A DNA stretch of 64,000 nucleotides from Bin87 sp965220105 (lineage in GTDB: Bacteria > Chloroflexota > Dehalococcoidia > Lucifugimonadales > UBA3495). Positions within the stretch are counted from its first letter, which is position 1; every line of letters starts with the position of its first letter. The stretch is from the NCBI GenBank assembly GCA_965220105.1, contig OZ244811.1, forward strand, positions 2,976,001-3,040,000, given 5' to 3'. A program made the translations under genes and the position numbers. The notes below the pieces were generated by a model. The model ran no database searches and was not told the origin of the DNA. It saw only the letters and a program-made list of their open reading frames with translations. Below, piece after piece: positions 27,343-37,200 of this stretch.

Positions 27343-27396
27343 CTCTGTCTTTTGGGTGGCGTCCGGTCCCTGACGCAACCGGCTGCTACATCCATC

Positions 27397-28089
27397 TCAT
27401 CCTACCTTGCGCGCAAACAGGACACAGTGGTCCATCGGCTTGGGGTCCGTGAAGTACATGATTCCTCCCAGCTTTGCTCCCTCCGCCGGAATCACGCTCA
27501 ACCCATGGCTTCCCAGTATGTCCGTCACTTCAGCTACGCCGTAGAGCTGGAAGGTCCGATCCGCACCGTAATCCTTGTCGTAAACCGTCGAGATGCCGCT
27601 TCCCACCTTGAACATGAGCTGGAGCACGCCTCCGGCTTTGAGGAGCCTCGCCAGCTCCGGCAGGGTAACTCCCAAAACTATGTCGGGGGCGATGTGCTGG
27701 ATGACCGCGTTGCACAGAACGAAGTCGAAGGAGGCGTGCGGGTAGCTGAGGGGCTCGCGGAGGTCGGTGACGGACACCCGTTGCGCAATCTCGGGGTGCA
27801 GCCGGCGCGCCTCCTGGATGTTCTCCTCAATGGAGTCCATCCCATAGATGTCATACCCCTGTTGCCAGTAGAAGAAGACGTCGCGGGCGCCCGCTCCGCA
27901 GCCGGCATCCAGTCCTCTTGACCCAGCGGGTATCAGCTCCCGGAGGCGGTCCATCAGGTCCGTATCGCCTTTGAGACCCGGATGGGAGAAGTTGCTGTAC
28001 ACGGACTGAACGAAGCCGTGGCTCACCTCGGCGTAACGCTGTGCGTGACTCCGGTAGAAGGCCTCGGAAAAATCGGGGCTTTGACTCAT
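27397..28089 (-). CDS. Class I SAM-dependent methyltransferase
   Basis: 230 residues. SAM motif I GLDAGCGAGARDVF is near residues 59-72, motif II-like GMDSIEENI follows, then LREPLSYPHASFDFVLCNAV. A C-terminal domain ends PMDHCVLFARKVG. It is a close paralogue of the truncated gene at 31968 on the other side of the A-T-reductase gene (shared GLDAGCGAGARDV, LREPL, LCNAVIQH). Probably an O- or N-methyltransferase acting on the product of the neighbouring cluster; this is inference. Confidence 0.85.
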   Translation of the reverse strand: MSQSPDFSEAFYRSHAQRYAEVSHGFVQSVYSNFSHPGLKGDTDLMDRLRELIPAGSRGLDAGCGAGARDVFFYWQQGYDIYGMDSIEENIQEARRLHPEIAQRVSVTDLREPLSYPHASFDFVLCNAVIQHIAPDIVLGVTLPELARLLKAGGVLQLMFKVGSGISTVYDKDYGADRTFQLYGVAEVTDILGSHGLSVIPAEGAKLGGIMYFTDPKPMDHCVLFARKVG

Positions 28090-28268
28090 TGCTGAAATGT
28101 CCTCAATCTCGAACCAGCCTGATGCGGTGTCCCGCCCGGTGCGGCGGCTGGCAGATTATCGTTGATCCATGATGCGAACCGCTTGCTCCACCGGATGGTA
28201 CCCTTGAGCGGGGTCGCTGCGCCAGTATTGGTCAGGGACTAATTGGTCAGGACTCAATCTGCAGGGAG

Positions 28269-28439
28269 CTACATACGCAGTTCCAGTCGTGGTCTCAGCA
28301 GTCGCTCCGGTACTCCCGTTTCACGCATGAACCGGACCAGAAGCTGATGGATTGCGCTGGCATCGGTCGGGTGGGCCTCGATCACGTTTTGAGGTTGATT
28401 GGGACCGGAGTGATTAACGACAATTGGTCCTGCCCGCAA
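28269..28439 (-). CDS. Short hypothetical protein or C-terminal remnant
   Basis: 56 residues from a TTG at 28439, directly after an in-frame stop. It reads IVVNHSGPNQPQNVIEAHPT, then AIHQLLVRFMRETGVPERLL, and ends LELRM. Composition is protein-like and helical, but I do not recognise it. It lies in the gap between the methyltransferase and the A-T-reductase gene, in the same orientation, and may be a relic of a longer gene. Confidence 0.25.
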   Translation of the reverse strand: MRAGPIVVNHSGPNQPQNVIEAHPTDASAIHQLLVRFMRETGVPERLLRPRLELRM

Positions 28440-28821
28440 TGACCCCGTTTAATCCTCAGGGAAGGGACCGGGCTTCGACCGACTTGTGATGAATTGACAA
28501 CTGACTCATGTGCCCGGACTGCGCAGTGTCAGTGCGGTCTTGAGTTGCTGTCAAGCGGCAGTTGACTTACCCAGTTGGGCCACATTGCTTCAACCAATTA
28601 CATGCCGGTCATTTCAGTGGATTGAAAGTGGCTCCGATAACCGTACGTTCGACCTGCGCAGGGATTCGGTTGACTGCGAAGACGGACGAGAAAATCCTGG
28701 GCTGGCGGGAAGGTCCCGGCCTTGGCAAGCGGGTGGATCGTACGTCCCGGCTCCGACTCCAGTCATGCGGTCAGGGATATAGCAGCAGGGCCGTCCTTGG
28801 TGAACGTTCAACTCCTTTGGG
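28440..28821. other. Intergenic, nothing recognised
   Basis: No gene-like frame on either strand and no terminator-like hairpin that I can see. Confidence 0.35.
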
Positions 28822-31800
28822 TTACTTTTTCAGAAACCTGGTCACGTAGTCCACATTAACCGTCGGCATGGTCAGACCAGTCTCCGAAAGAGCCTTGGCG
28901 AACCGGCTGATGTCATAAACGCTCGTATCGGCCAAGTACGGCTCGACTGATTCCAGGGACCGGACCAGCATTTTCAACTCCATGTCCTCTTCGCGTTCGG
29001 CCATGCTTTCCAATCTTGATTTCCATTCCCCCAATGGAACGCGTTGTGCTACGTATCCATGGTTTTCCATGTCGGCGAAGACGCGGTCGGCGGGAACCGG
29101 GTTCTGCTGGACCACGTTATACACCTTGCCCAAGTGCCTCGCATCGTCGGAAATGTTCGTAATGGCGGTCACCAGGAAGTCGACAGGGGTCATTTCAAAG
29201 AACCAGCCCGGCGCCAGTGGAGCGCAACCCAACCGGGCACAGGCTTTGATTATCAACGACAGGAAGTCATTCGGATTAAGTGCGCCGGTGCCGCTGTGGT
29301 GACCGATATTCCCCGGGCGGAAGATGCAGACCGGCAGTCCGCGGGATACTGCCGCCCACACGAGGCGTTCCGCCACCCACTTCGCTTGGTTGTAGCCTCC
29401 CTCCATCCGGTCGACAAAGTCGTCAATCTGGTCGTTTTCCAAGTAGGGGGCGTCGTCTCCTCCCGGGAAAACGCCGTTGGATGAAATGTATTGGACTGGT
29501 TTGGTGGTGCCGTTGCAGGCGAACTTGAGCACCTCCAGTGTCCCGCCGACGGTGTGGGGCTTGGCCGCGACATAGGGATAGGCGTAATTGACAGAGGCGG
29601 CGCAGTGAAATATCAGGTCTATTTGGTCCGCCAGTTCTCGATACTCGTCATCTCTCAGGCCAAGACCGGGTTGAGTGAGGTCTCCCGTGACTGGGATGAT
29701 CCGGTCTTGCTCGAACTGACCAGCCAAGCCGTAAAACTTTAAAGTCTCCAACACCCGGTTGCCGGATCCCTCTTGCCCTGGAGCCCGGTCCCTTATGAGA
29801 CAGTAAAACCGGGTGTTCTGCCCTGTGAAGCGCAGCAGTTCGTCAAGCAGGAAGGCCCCCAGGAAGCCGGTTGTCCCCGTGACCAGGACCGACGATGCTT
29901 CACTCAAGCGTGTAACCCTTGCGTTGCCATCCGGTGCAATCTCCGAATCAAGCACTGAGTCGTCGGCCAGCGAAATTCTCGATTCCATACTCGGCCCTCT
30001 ACTTTCCAGGTATGCCTCTAGCTCGCTTATGGTCGGGTACTCGTAAACCTCGGCGCCATGAAGTTCAATCCCAAACACCTGTTCGATGCCGAGGGTGATT
30101 TCCAAGCCGGCCAGAGAATGGCCGCCAAGGTCAAAGAAGTTCCAGTCGTCCTCCAGAGAGTCGCTGTCAACATCCAGGGCCTCGCCCCAGAGCTCTCGCA
30201 AAGCTTGGCGGCGCTCTGGGGCCGTGGCGCGCTCCGGCAGCGGTGTTCTCTGCTTTGACATGGGTGTCCCTTCCCGAGGTGTCGGAAGGGCTTTGCGCTC
30301 CAGCTTGCCCGTCTGTTGATTGATGGGAAGCGCTTCCATTTGCACGAAATGGCTGGGTACCATGTAAAATGGCAGATAGCGCTCCAACCTGGACCGCAGG
30401 TCTTTGCTGGTCCTGCTCCTGGCGTCAATCTTCCATGTTGCCTGGGGCGCCCGGACAACGTAGGCCACGAGACGCTTGTTGGTTTCGTCTACGGTTTCAG
30501 CCAGCACCGCTGCATCCGCCACGTCGCAGTGCCTCCTGAGCGTCTCCTCGATGGCTCCCAAGTAAACGCTGTAACCCCTGATCTTGACCATCGAGTCGTT
30601 CCGGCCAATGATCACTGTCATCCCCCGCGAATCGATCTCGGCCAGGTCGCCAGTGGCGTAATACCTCTCCCCATCCCAGCAGACGAACCCCTTGGAATCC
30701 AGGTCGGGCCTCTTCAGATAGCCCCGGGCCAGGGCGCGGCCGCCGATGAACAACTCCCCGGCGCCGTGTGAGGCCAGACTGGACTCCCCCTCAGGGAGCA
30801 CTCGGACCGTCACTCCGTCCATCGGCAGACCCACCGGACACACATCCATCCCTTCGAGGCGCAAGTCCGTCAAGTCGACGGTACAAACATCGTGGGTCTC
30901 GCTGATGCTGTAGGTGTTGAACACACGGGCTGAGTCGGGCAGAACGTCCCGGGCAATCGTCAGCAGGCTGGTCGGCACTACCTCGCCATTCAGCCAGACC
31001 ACTCGCAGCGACGACAGCCGGGCGCGCAAGAGCTCATGGTCTGCCGAGCTCAAGACTCCCTGCAACAGGGAGGGGGTGAAGAGAATCTCGGAGATCTGGT
31101 GCTCAGAGATAAACGCGGTGAGCGCGCGGGGCAGGAACACAATATCATCTGGGATTACGTATACCGTTCCCCCCTTCAACAGCGGACGGAGGAATTCCCA
31201 GGGGAAGAAAATGTTGCCGGCAACCCGGTCTCCGACACGGTAAGAACTGAACCTGTATCTGGCGAGGTAGGACGAAATGACCGAGCCGGTGGTCAGCATC
31301 ACTCCCTTTGGGTCTCCGGTAGTGCCGGAGGTGTAAGGTATGAACGCCAAACTGTCGCTGCCGGGGTTGACGCCACGGCTGTCAGCCTGGAAGCCCTTCC
31401 AGTTCTGATCGCTGTCAATGACCAATATATGCGTCCCGGTGAATTGACCCAATCTGAACGAGTACCGCTCCTTGGTGATTACCACCTTGGGTTGTGATTC
31501 AGACACCACGGCACGGAGCAAGGGTTCAGGGTAGTCAAGGGACATCGGCATAAAGGCGGCGCCGGCTTTCAGGGTCCCGATGCTTGCCACGATATACTCC
31601 GGGCAGGTCTCCATGAATATGCCCACTGGGTCATCGGTCGAGACACCGCTACACCGAAGATAGGCGCCCAGCGCATCGGTCTCCTGGTCCAGTTGAGCGT
31701 AAGATGTCGGCTCACCGCGGAAGACTATCGCCGGGCTGTCTGGAGTCTCCGCCGCTTGAGCCTTGAAGAGCTGATGCAGACTACCTGCTGTGGAATTCAT
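28822..31800 (-). CDS. NRPS-like / carboxylic-acid-reductase-like protein: adenylation, carrier, thioester reductase
   Basis: 992 residues in three modules. Adenylation domain (about 10-505): core motif YTSGTTGDPKGV at 156-167, YATGD at 381-385, GRNDSMVKIRGYSVYLG at 399-415, and the A10 motif NQQTGKLERKAL at 494-505 with the catalytic Lys499. Carrier domain (about 530-600): FFDLGGHSLAG, with Ser562 for the phosphopantetheine arm. Reductase domain (about 635-992): NAD(P) loop VLVTGTTGFLGAF, YISSNGVF and the catalytic YNQAK (Tyr803, Lys807). Expected chemistry: activate an acid with ATP, load it on the carrier, release it as an aldehyde or alcohol. The helix that usually holds the amino-group Asp is shortened (FFPWEFLRPLL), so a non-alpha-amino acid substrate is possible. 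There is no condensation domain. The gene has lower apparent GC than its neighbours and is flanked by two related methyltransferases. Confidence 0.92.
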   Translation of the reverse strand: MNSTAGSLHQLFKAQAAETPDSPAIVFRGEPTSYAQLDQETDALGAYLRCSGVSTDDPVGIFMETCPEYIVASIGTLKAGAAFMPMSLDYPEPLLRAVVSESQPKVVITKERYSFRLGQFTGTHILVIDSDQNWKGFQADSRGVNPGSDSLAFIPYTSGTTGDPKGVMLTTGSVISSYLARYRFSSYRVGDRVAGNIFFPWEFLRPLLKGGTVYVIPDDIVFLPRALTAFISEHQISEILFTPSLLQGVLSSADHELLRARLSSLRVVWLNGEVVPTSLLTIARDVLPDSARVFNTYSISETHDVCTVDLTDLRLEGMDVCPVGLPMDGVTVRVLPEGESSLASHGAGELFIGGRALARGYLKRPDLDSKGFVCWDGERYYATGDLAEIDSRGMTVIIGRNDSMVKIRGYSVYLGAIEETLRRHCDVADAAVLAETVDETNKRLVAYVVRAPQATWKIDARSRTSKDLRSRLERYLPFYMVPSHFVQMEALPINQQTGKLERKALPTPREGTPMSKQRTPLPERATAPERRQALRELWGEALDVDSDSLEDDWNFFDLGGHSLAGLEITLGIEQVFGIELHGAEVYEYPTISELEAYLESRGPSMESRISLADDSVLDSEIAPDGNARVTRLSEASSVLVTGTTGFLGAFLLDELLRFTGQNTRFYCLIRDRAPGQEGSGNRVLETLKFYGLAGQFEQDRIIPVTGDLTQPGLGLRDDEYRELADQIDLIFHCAASVNYAYPYVAAKPHTVGGTLEVLKFACNGTTKPVQYISSNGVFPGGDDAPYLENDQIDDFVDRMEGGYNQAKWVAERLVWAAVSRGLPVCIFRPGNIGHHSGTGALNPNDFLSLIIKACARLGCAPLAPGWFFEMTPVDFLVTAITNISDDARHLGKVYNVVQQNPVPADRVFADMENHGYVAQRVPLGEWKSRLESMAEREEDMELKMLVRSLESVEPYLADTSVYDISRFAKALSETGLTMPTVNVDYVTRFLKK

Positions 31801-31967
31801 TCCGCCACCTCAAACAACCCCAAAGGCATAGAGGAAAACGGCCTCATATCGACCATTATTGGAGTATAGGCTTCGATTTTACAAAACCATGACAGCAATA
31901 TAAACTTAAATCTCAAAATGCGCTATCGGTTCGTCGTTAATCGTCAGACCGCCTCAAGGGTGGCCGT
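31801..31967. promoter_or_regulatory. AT-rich divergent promoter region
   Basis: 167 bp between the divergent A-T-reductase and methyltransferase genes, notably AT-rich for this genome. On the minus strand TATACT (31863-31868) is a good -10 about 60 bp before the reductase gene start; its -35 is weak. The plus-strand promoter could not be fixed. Confidence 0.4.
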
Positions 31968-32390
31968 ATGCGGTTCGATTCGCTGGACTTTTACAAAGAA
32001 CACGCTCGGAGATATTCTCAGCTATCCCACGAGTTCGCCCATTCGGTATCCACCGATCCTTCCCACCCTTCCCTGAAGGGTGATACCGAGAAGGGCGATA
32101 CCGACCTGCTGAATCGAGTCATTGACCTGACCCCAGGCAATCGCGGACTGGACGCCGGGTGCGGGGCCGGGGCCCGGGACGTTTACCTGCTGCACACTTG
32201 GGGGTACGACGTCTACGGGGTTGACGCGCTGGAAGAGAACATCAGCCTGGGGAAAGAACTGCACCAGGAAATCGCGGAAAAGCTTCAAGCCGCCGATCTG
32301 CGGGAGCCCCTGACTTTTGTGACAGGGTACTTTGATTCCGTCTTATGCAATGCCGTGATACAGCATTTGACCCCGGAGACTGGTCGGGAT
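31968..32390 (+). pseudogene. SAM-dependent methyltransferase, 3' truncated
   Basis: Paralogue of the gene at 27397-28089: FYKEHARRYSQLSHEFAHSV, GLDAGCGAGARDVYLL, GVDALEENI and LREPLTFV, then LCNAVIQHLTPE. After that (about 32375) the sequence changes and the C-terminal third is missing. A short in-frame duplication (GDTEKGDTDL) is present. It is transcribed away from the A-T-reductase gene and is probably inactive. Confidence 0.75.
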
Positions 32391-32670
32391 CCTCCACTTG
32401 GTCAGAATGCTGGCGACCATCGCGGCATCGTCCCCCACGGTATCGACCGAATCCAGGACCCGAGCGCCTCCATTGTTTGGCGGTAAATGTTCGACCATCA
32501 GCAGCAGGCAGTAGGTCAAGAATCCGAAGCAGACCACATTTCCGCTCAGGGATTGCACCGGATTTGAGCCATCGTCGTGCGCTGACGGCAAAATTGGCAT
32601 AATGGCTGGGTTCTCCACGGGGCGCCAGGAATCAGTCCCGACGCGGCCAACTATAGGTCGCAGGTCCATC

Positions 32671-32898
32671 TCAACTATCGAACGTCGGGTACGGTTCATG
32701 ATCGTCAAGGTTGGCGACAGCCTGGGCGAGACGTTCGGCAACTTCGTTGGCCGACTGGCCGCAACACCGGAAGTCCTGACACCGATAATCCCCGCCTGCT
32801 GCGCCAGCGTCCTGATTGTCCACCCGATACTGCGAGACCGTGATCACGCTGCGATGCTGACAATGGTCAAAGATGGCAGCTGGTTTAGGCTTGCTCAT
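32671..32898 (-). CDS. Hypothetical 75-residue protein
   Basis: ATG at 32898 with GGGAGG 6 bp upstream. The sequence MSKPKPAAIFDHCQHRSVIT, then CQDFRCCGQSANEVAERLAQ and a charged end, shows no signal peptide. Several Cys and His residues (DHC, YRC, FRCC) could bind metal. I do not recognise the family. The good ribosome-binding site is the main support. Confidence 0.4.
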   Translation of the reverse strand: MSKPKPAAIFDHCQHRSVITVSQYRVDNQDAGAAGGDYRCQDFRCCGQSANEVAERLAQAVANLDDHEPYPTFDS

Positions 32899-33490
32899 CG
32901 GCATCCTCCCAGCGTGGCATTCTACCGTGCGAGGCCCGGCGCAGATACCTTGAAGCAAAACGAAGAAGCAAAACGAATTACGCACCGCCGCCGGACAGTG
33001 TTCGGAGAGATGGAGAAGGCCTCGGGTAGTGAGACAGTGGAGCGGCAGCCTTGGAGTGGGTTTACGGGCGTTCCAGGAATTCCATGCCCACTTCACCCAG
33101 CCTTTGCGGTAAGCAGTGGCGAGAGCAGCCCGACACAATCTACCTGGGTCCACCGCAGTCTGCCATCATCAAGCAGCCTTGATCGCGAGAGGGCGGTACT
33201 GTAGCGAGTGGCCGTCTGGGGCCCTCTATCAACGATGGCAGCCGTCAGCCGGCCGATGACGAAGGCCATGGCGCTTGTCCCATTTGGACGCCGGAACGCG
33301 GTTCATCGCCGCCGATAGCATTCGCAACTTGGGGCAGGAAGATCGGGCCGCAGTAATACCGAACCGGAAACCTCTGACAAGCGACTTCACGTAGCGGCGA
33401 TTGGGCGAACCACGATTAGTATCAATAAGGCCAGGGTGAAGGTTTGAGGTTGGTCCATGTGGTGACCCAAGTTGATCCGTCTTATGATGC
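32899..33490. other. Intergenic, mostly featureless
   Basis: No convincing genes. A short match to the dispersed repeat (GTATCAATAAG) lies at 33419-33429. The higBA promoter begins at 33491. Confidence 0.35.
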
Positions 33491-33520
33491 TTGACGTCAG
33501 GCGTTAATTCTCCCTAGACT
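33491..33520 (+). promoter_or_regulatory. Predicted promoter of the higBA operon
   Basis: TTGACG (33491-33496), an 18-bp gap, then TAGACT (33515-33520). The start of higB at 33530 is only 10 bp beyond, giving a nearly leaderless message. Confidence 0.45.
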
Positions 33521-33529
33521 GGCAATGTA

Positions 33530-33814
33530 ATGACCTAGGGCTACCGGGATCGACGAACCGCAGCGTTCGCCACCGGGGAATATGCCCCCCCGTTTCAGGG
33601 TTTTGAGGATCAGGGGGCGCGCCGGCTTTCGATTTTGAACGCCGCCCGATCGGTGGACACTCTGAGGGCATTGCGCGGCAATCGACGGGAAATCCTGCGC
33701 GGCGACCGGGCCGGACAGTACTCCATAAGGATCAATCGTCAGTGGCGCAGCTGTTTCGGTTGGCTTGAGGGCCAGGCCGGACCGTCGGACGTTGAGATTG
33801 TGGACTATCAATGA
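33530..33814 (+). pseudogene. higB: HigB/RelE-type toxin with a stop at codon 3
   Basis: From ATG 33530 the frame reads M-T-stop-GYRDRRTAAFATGEY, then FEDQGARRLSILNAARSVDT, then GDRAGQYSIRINRQW and VEIVDYQ with its stop at 33812-33814. This is an otherwise full-length HigB ribosome-dependent mRNA endonuclease. Codon 3 is TAG where the family usually has Gln or Lys. No usable downstream in-frame start precedes the conserved core. The toxin is therefore probably silenced, while the antitoxin gene 16 bp downstream is intact. Confidence 0.8.
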
Positions 33815-33830
33815 GGGGGCGCTGGCGACA

Positions 33831-34121
33831 ATGTTGAAACGAGCCGTACATCCTGGGGATGTTTTGAGGGATGAACTGGCGGAGAGAGGAGTATCGCCGG
33901 CGAGTTTCGCCAGGCAGATTGACGTGCCAGCCAATCGCATCAGCCAAATTCTGTCCGGCAAGCGTGCGGTGACCGGAGACAGCGCCCTTAGGTTTGGCCA
34001 TTGGTTTGGCATGGATACCCAGTTCTGGCTGAACTTGCAAGCGCAGTACGAGTTGGCGGTCGCGGAACGGGTGGTGGGAGCAAAGATACGTGCCCTGCCC
34101 ACCGCTGCCGGCGGCGAGTAG
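33831..34121 (+). CDS. higA: HigA-family antitoxin
   Basis: 96 residues: HPGDVLRDELAERGVSPASF, an HTH (ARQIDVPANRISQILSGKRA), then GHWFGMDTQFWLNLQAQYEL. This is the standard HigA/VapI XRE-type antitoxin that binds HigB and represses the operon. Start placed at 33831 (MLKRAVHPGD), because the longer frame overlaps higB without homology. It follows higB in the normal toxin-first order. Confidence 0.9.
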   Translation: MLKRAVHPGDVLRDELAERGVSPASFARQIDVPANRISQILSGKRAVTGDSALRFGHWFGMDTQFWLNLQAQYELAVAERVVGAKIRALPTAAGGE

Positions 34122-34275
34122 AGTGCAGACGCGCACGGACGAGGCCACGTTTCGGCTTCCATGGTGTGCCAAAGCGTCCGACGGCGCGCTGGGCATCCCG
34201 TATGGGAATCGGAATAGCGACTGTCATTGACACGGGTCGGTGTCGGGAACGCCGGACGGATCCGGGAGTTGACGG

Positions 34276-37200
34276 ATGATCATACTGCACGGGGGTTGGC
34301 AAGACGGATGTATCTTGCTGTGGGCGGAGCAGTCTCCGGACGAACTGCGCCCCGAAGGAACCGGTGATCCGGCGGGCAATGAGCATCCCTACTGCGCCGA
34401 CCCCGGAGAGTTGGTCAACGTTCTGGCCAGTGCCGTGCCCGGTTTCCGCGCGGACTCGGGCGAAGCCGTCTCCGCCACCGCGTGGCTGCCCAGCAGGGGC
34501 GGCAGCCCCCTGCCGTCCAGCGCTCTGGTGGCGGACCCGCCCAGATCCAGGGCCCGGCCCAGGCTGATGCCCTGGTCCGTGCCGGCATACCGAGTGTCTC
34601 CGGCGGACGCCATCCCCATATTTCAGGCTGGCGAGGGGCAGGGGATGTTGACCACCGGCGTCGGCATCGGAGTGGACCTGGCCTATTGGAGCCGGGCGGT
34701 GCGCTTCGGGGCGGCGCTGGTGGCTCGGCAGCAGTTCCTGCCGGGGACAATCCACGACGCCGACGGCGCTCGCGCCACCTGGGCGCCGCTGTTCATCGGA
34801 GCCGACGCCGAGCGACTGGCTCGGTTGAGCCAGCGTATGCCCGCGTCGGCCCGGGCGCTGTCGGGACCAGACGCCGGCCAACCGCCCGACCAGCCGGCGG
34901 CCACCGTCCTCAGGACCTTCGTCGCCGCGGTCGCGGACCGCCTGGTCAGAAATGGCAACGGCGCTCCGGAGGTGACTGCACCCAAAGGCCGCCGCAAAAA
35001 GTTGGCCTTCGACAGCGTACACGACGCCTGGCTGCATGGCCTGAAATCAGTCGACGGAGCGGTTCACGGCGCTCCGGAGGAACTGGGGCAGCTGCGGGCG
35101 CAGGTAGGAGAATGGCAGCGACCCATTGCCCTGACGGCCAGCGCGCCGTTTCGGGTCTGCTTCCGGCTTGAAGAACCGCCGGAGCCAGCCGGCGACGAAC
35201 CCGACGTTGCGCCAACGCAGCGCGATGGGTGGTATCTGCGCTACCTGCTGCAATCCCACGAAGACCGCAGCTTGCTGCTGCCCGCCAGCGCGGTCTGGAA
35301 AACCGGCGGCCAGCGGGTCCGTGAGCTGGAACGGGACGGCTTCAATCCGCGTGAGTTCCTGCTGGCGTCCCTGGGTCAGGCCAGCGGCATCTGCGCCGGC
35401 GTGGCCGACAGCCTGCACCGAAAACGGCCCGCGGGCCGGAAGCTGGACGCCGCCATGGCGTACCAATTCCTGACCGGGGAATCCATTGCATTGGAAGAAG
35501 CCGGCTACGGCATCATCCTGCCGGCGTGGTGGACCCGCCGGGGAACCAAGGCCAGACCAACCATCAGGGCCAACGTGAAGACTCCGCAGATGCAGGGCGG
35601 GGGCGGCGTGTCATTGGCCACCATGCTGGAGTTGAACCTTGAGGTGGCGTTGGGGGACCAGGTCATGACCGCCCGGGAACTCGAGGCGCTGGCCCAGCTG
35701 AAAACGCCGCTGGTGAGATTGCGCGGCCAATGGGTGGAACTCAACGCCAGCGAGATCCGGGCGGCGCTGGATTTCTGGAGCCGGAAGGACGAGATCACGC
35801 TGAAGGACGTTATCCGGCTGGCGGTGGGCGCCGGGGAGACGCCGGGCGGGTTGGATGTGGACGGCGTGGCGGCCAGCGGCTGGGTGAACGACCTGCTGGG
35901 GCAGCTCACCGGACGGGCCGAGTTCCAGGAACTGGAAACCCCCGAAGGGTTCTGCGGGACGCTGCGTCCCTACCAGCAGCGGGGCTATTCCTGGCTGGCC
36001 TTCCTGCGGCGCTGGGGGCTGGGCGCCTGCCTGGCCGACGACATGGGCCTGGGCAAAACGGTCCAGACCCTGGCTGCCATCCAGCAGGACCGCCGGGAAG
36101 GTGTGGAGGGACCGGCGCTGCTGGTCTGCCCGACCTCGGTGCTCAACAACTGGCGCAAGGAGGCCGCCCGGTTCACGCCCGACCTGCCGCTGATGGTGCA
36201 TCACGGTCCGGGCCGCCGGCGGGACGCCGAATTCATTGAGGCGGCCCATCAGCACGCCATCGTCGTGGTCAGCTACGGGTTGCTGGCGCGGGACGTCCGG
36301 TTCATGGCCGAGGTGCCGTGGCGGGGTATCGTGCTGGACGAGGCCCAGAACATCAAGAACCCGGCCACCCGGCAGGCCCGAGCCGCCCGGTCGCTGGGCG
36401 CCGACTACCGGGTAGCCCTGACCGGCACGCCCGTGGAGAACCACGTGGGCGACCTGTGGTCGGTGATGCAGTTCCTGAACCCGGGCCTGCTGGGAACGGA
36501 GGGTGAGTTCAAGCGCAACTACTTCATACCCATCCAGGCCGAAGGGGACGAGGGCGCGGCCCAGCGGCTGCAGCGGGCTACCGGCCCCTTCATCCTGCGG
36601 CGGCTCAAAACCGACCGGGCCATCATCACCGACCTGCCGGAAAAGGTGGAAACCAAGGAGTTCTGCCCCCTGACCCGAGAACAAGCCACTCTGTACGAGG
36701 CGGTGCTGCGGGAAGCCGAGCAGGCTTTGGAAGAGGCCGAAGGCATCGGGCGCCGGGGCGCGATACTGGGCACGCTGACCAAGTTGAAGCAGGTTTGCAA
36801 CCACCCCCGGCAGCTGCTGGGAGACAACTCCGCCATCGGGGGACGCTCGGGCAAACTGGCGCGTCTGCAGGATATGCTGGAGGAAATCATCGCGGTGGGC
36901 GACCGCGCCCTGATATTCAGCCAGTTTGCCGAGATGGGCGGCATCCTGCAACGGCACATCCAGGACACCTTTGGCAAAGAGGCGCTGTTCCTGCACGGTG
37001 GGGTCTCCCGGCGTCAGCGGGACCGGATGGTGGAGCGGTTCCAGGACACCAGGAACGGGCCGCCCGTGTTCATCCTGTCGCTCCGGGCCGGCGGCACCGG
37101 GCTGAACCTGACGGCGGCCAACCACGTCTTTCACTACGACCGCTGGTGGAACCCCGCCGTGGAGAACCAGGCCACGGACCGCGCCTTCCGCATCGGTCAG

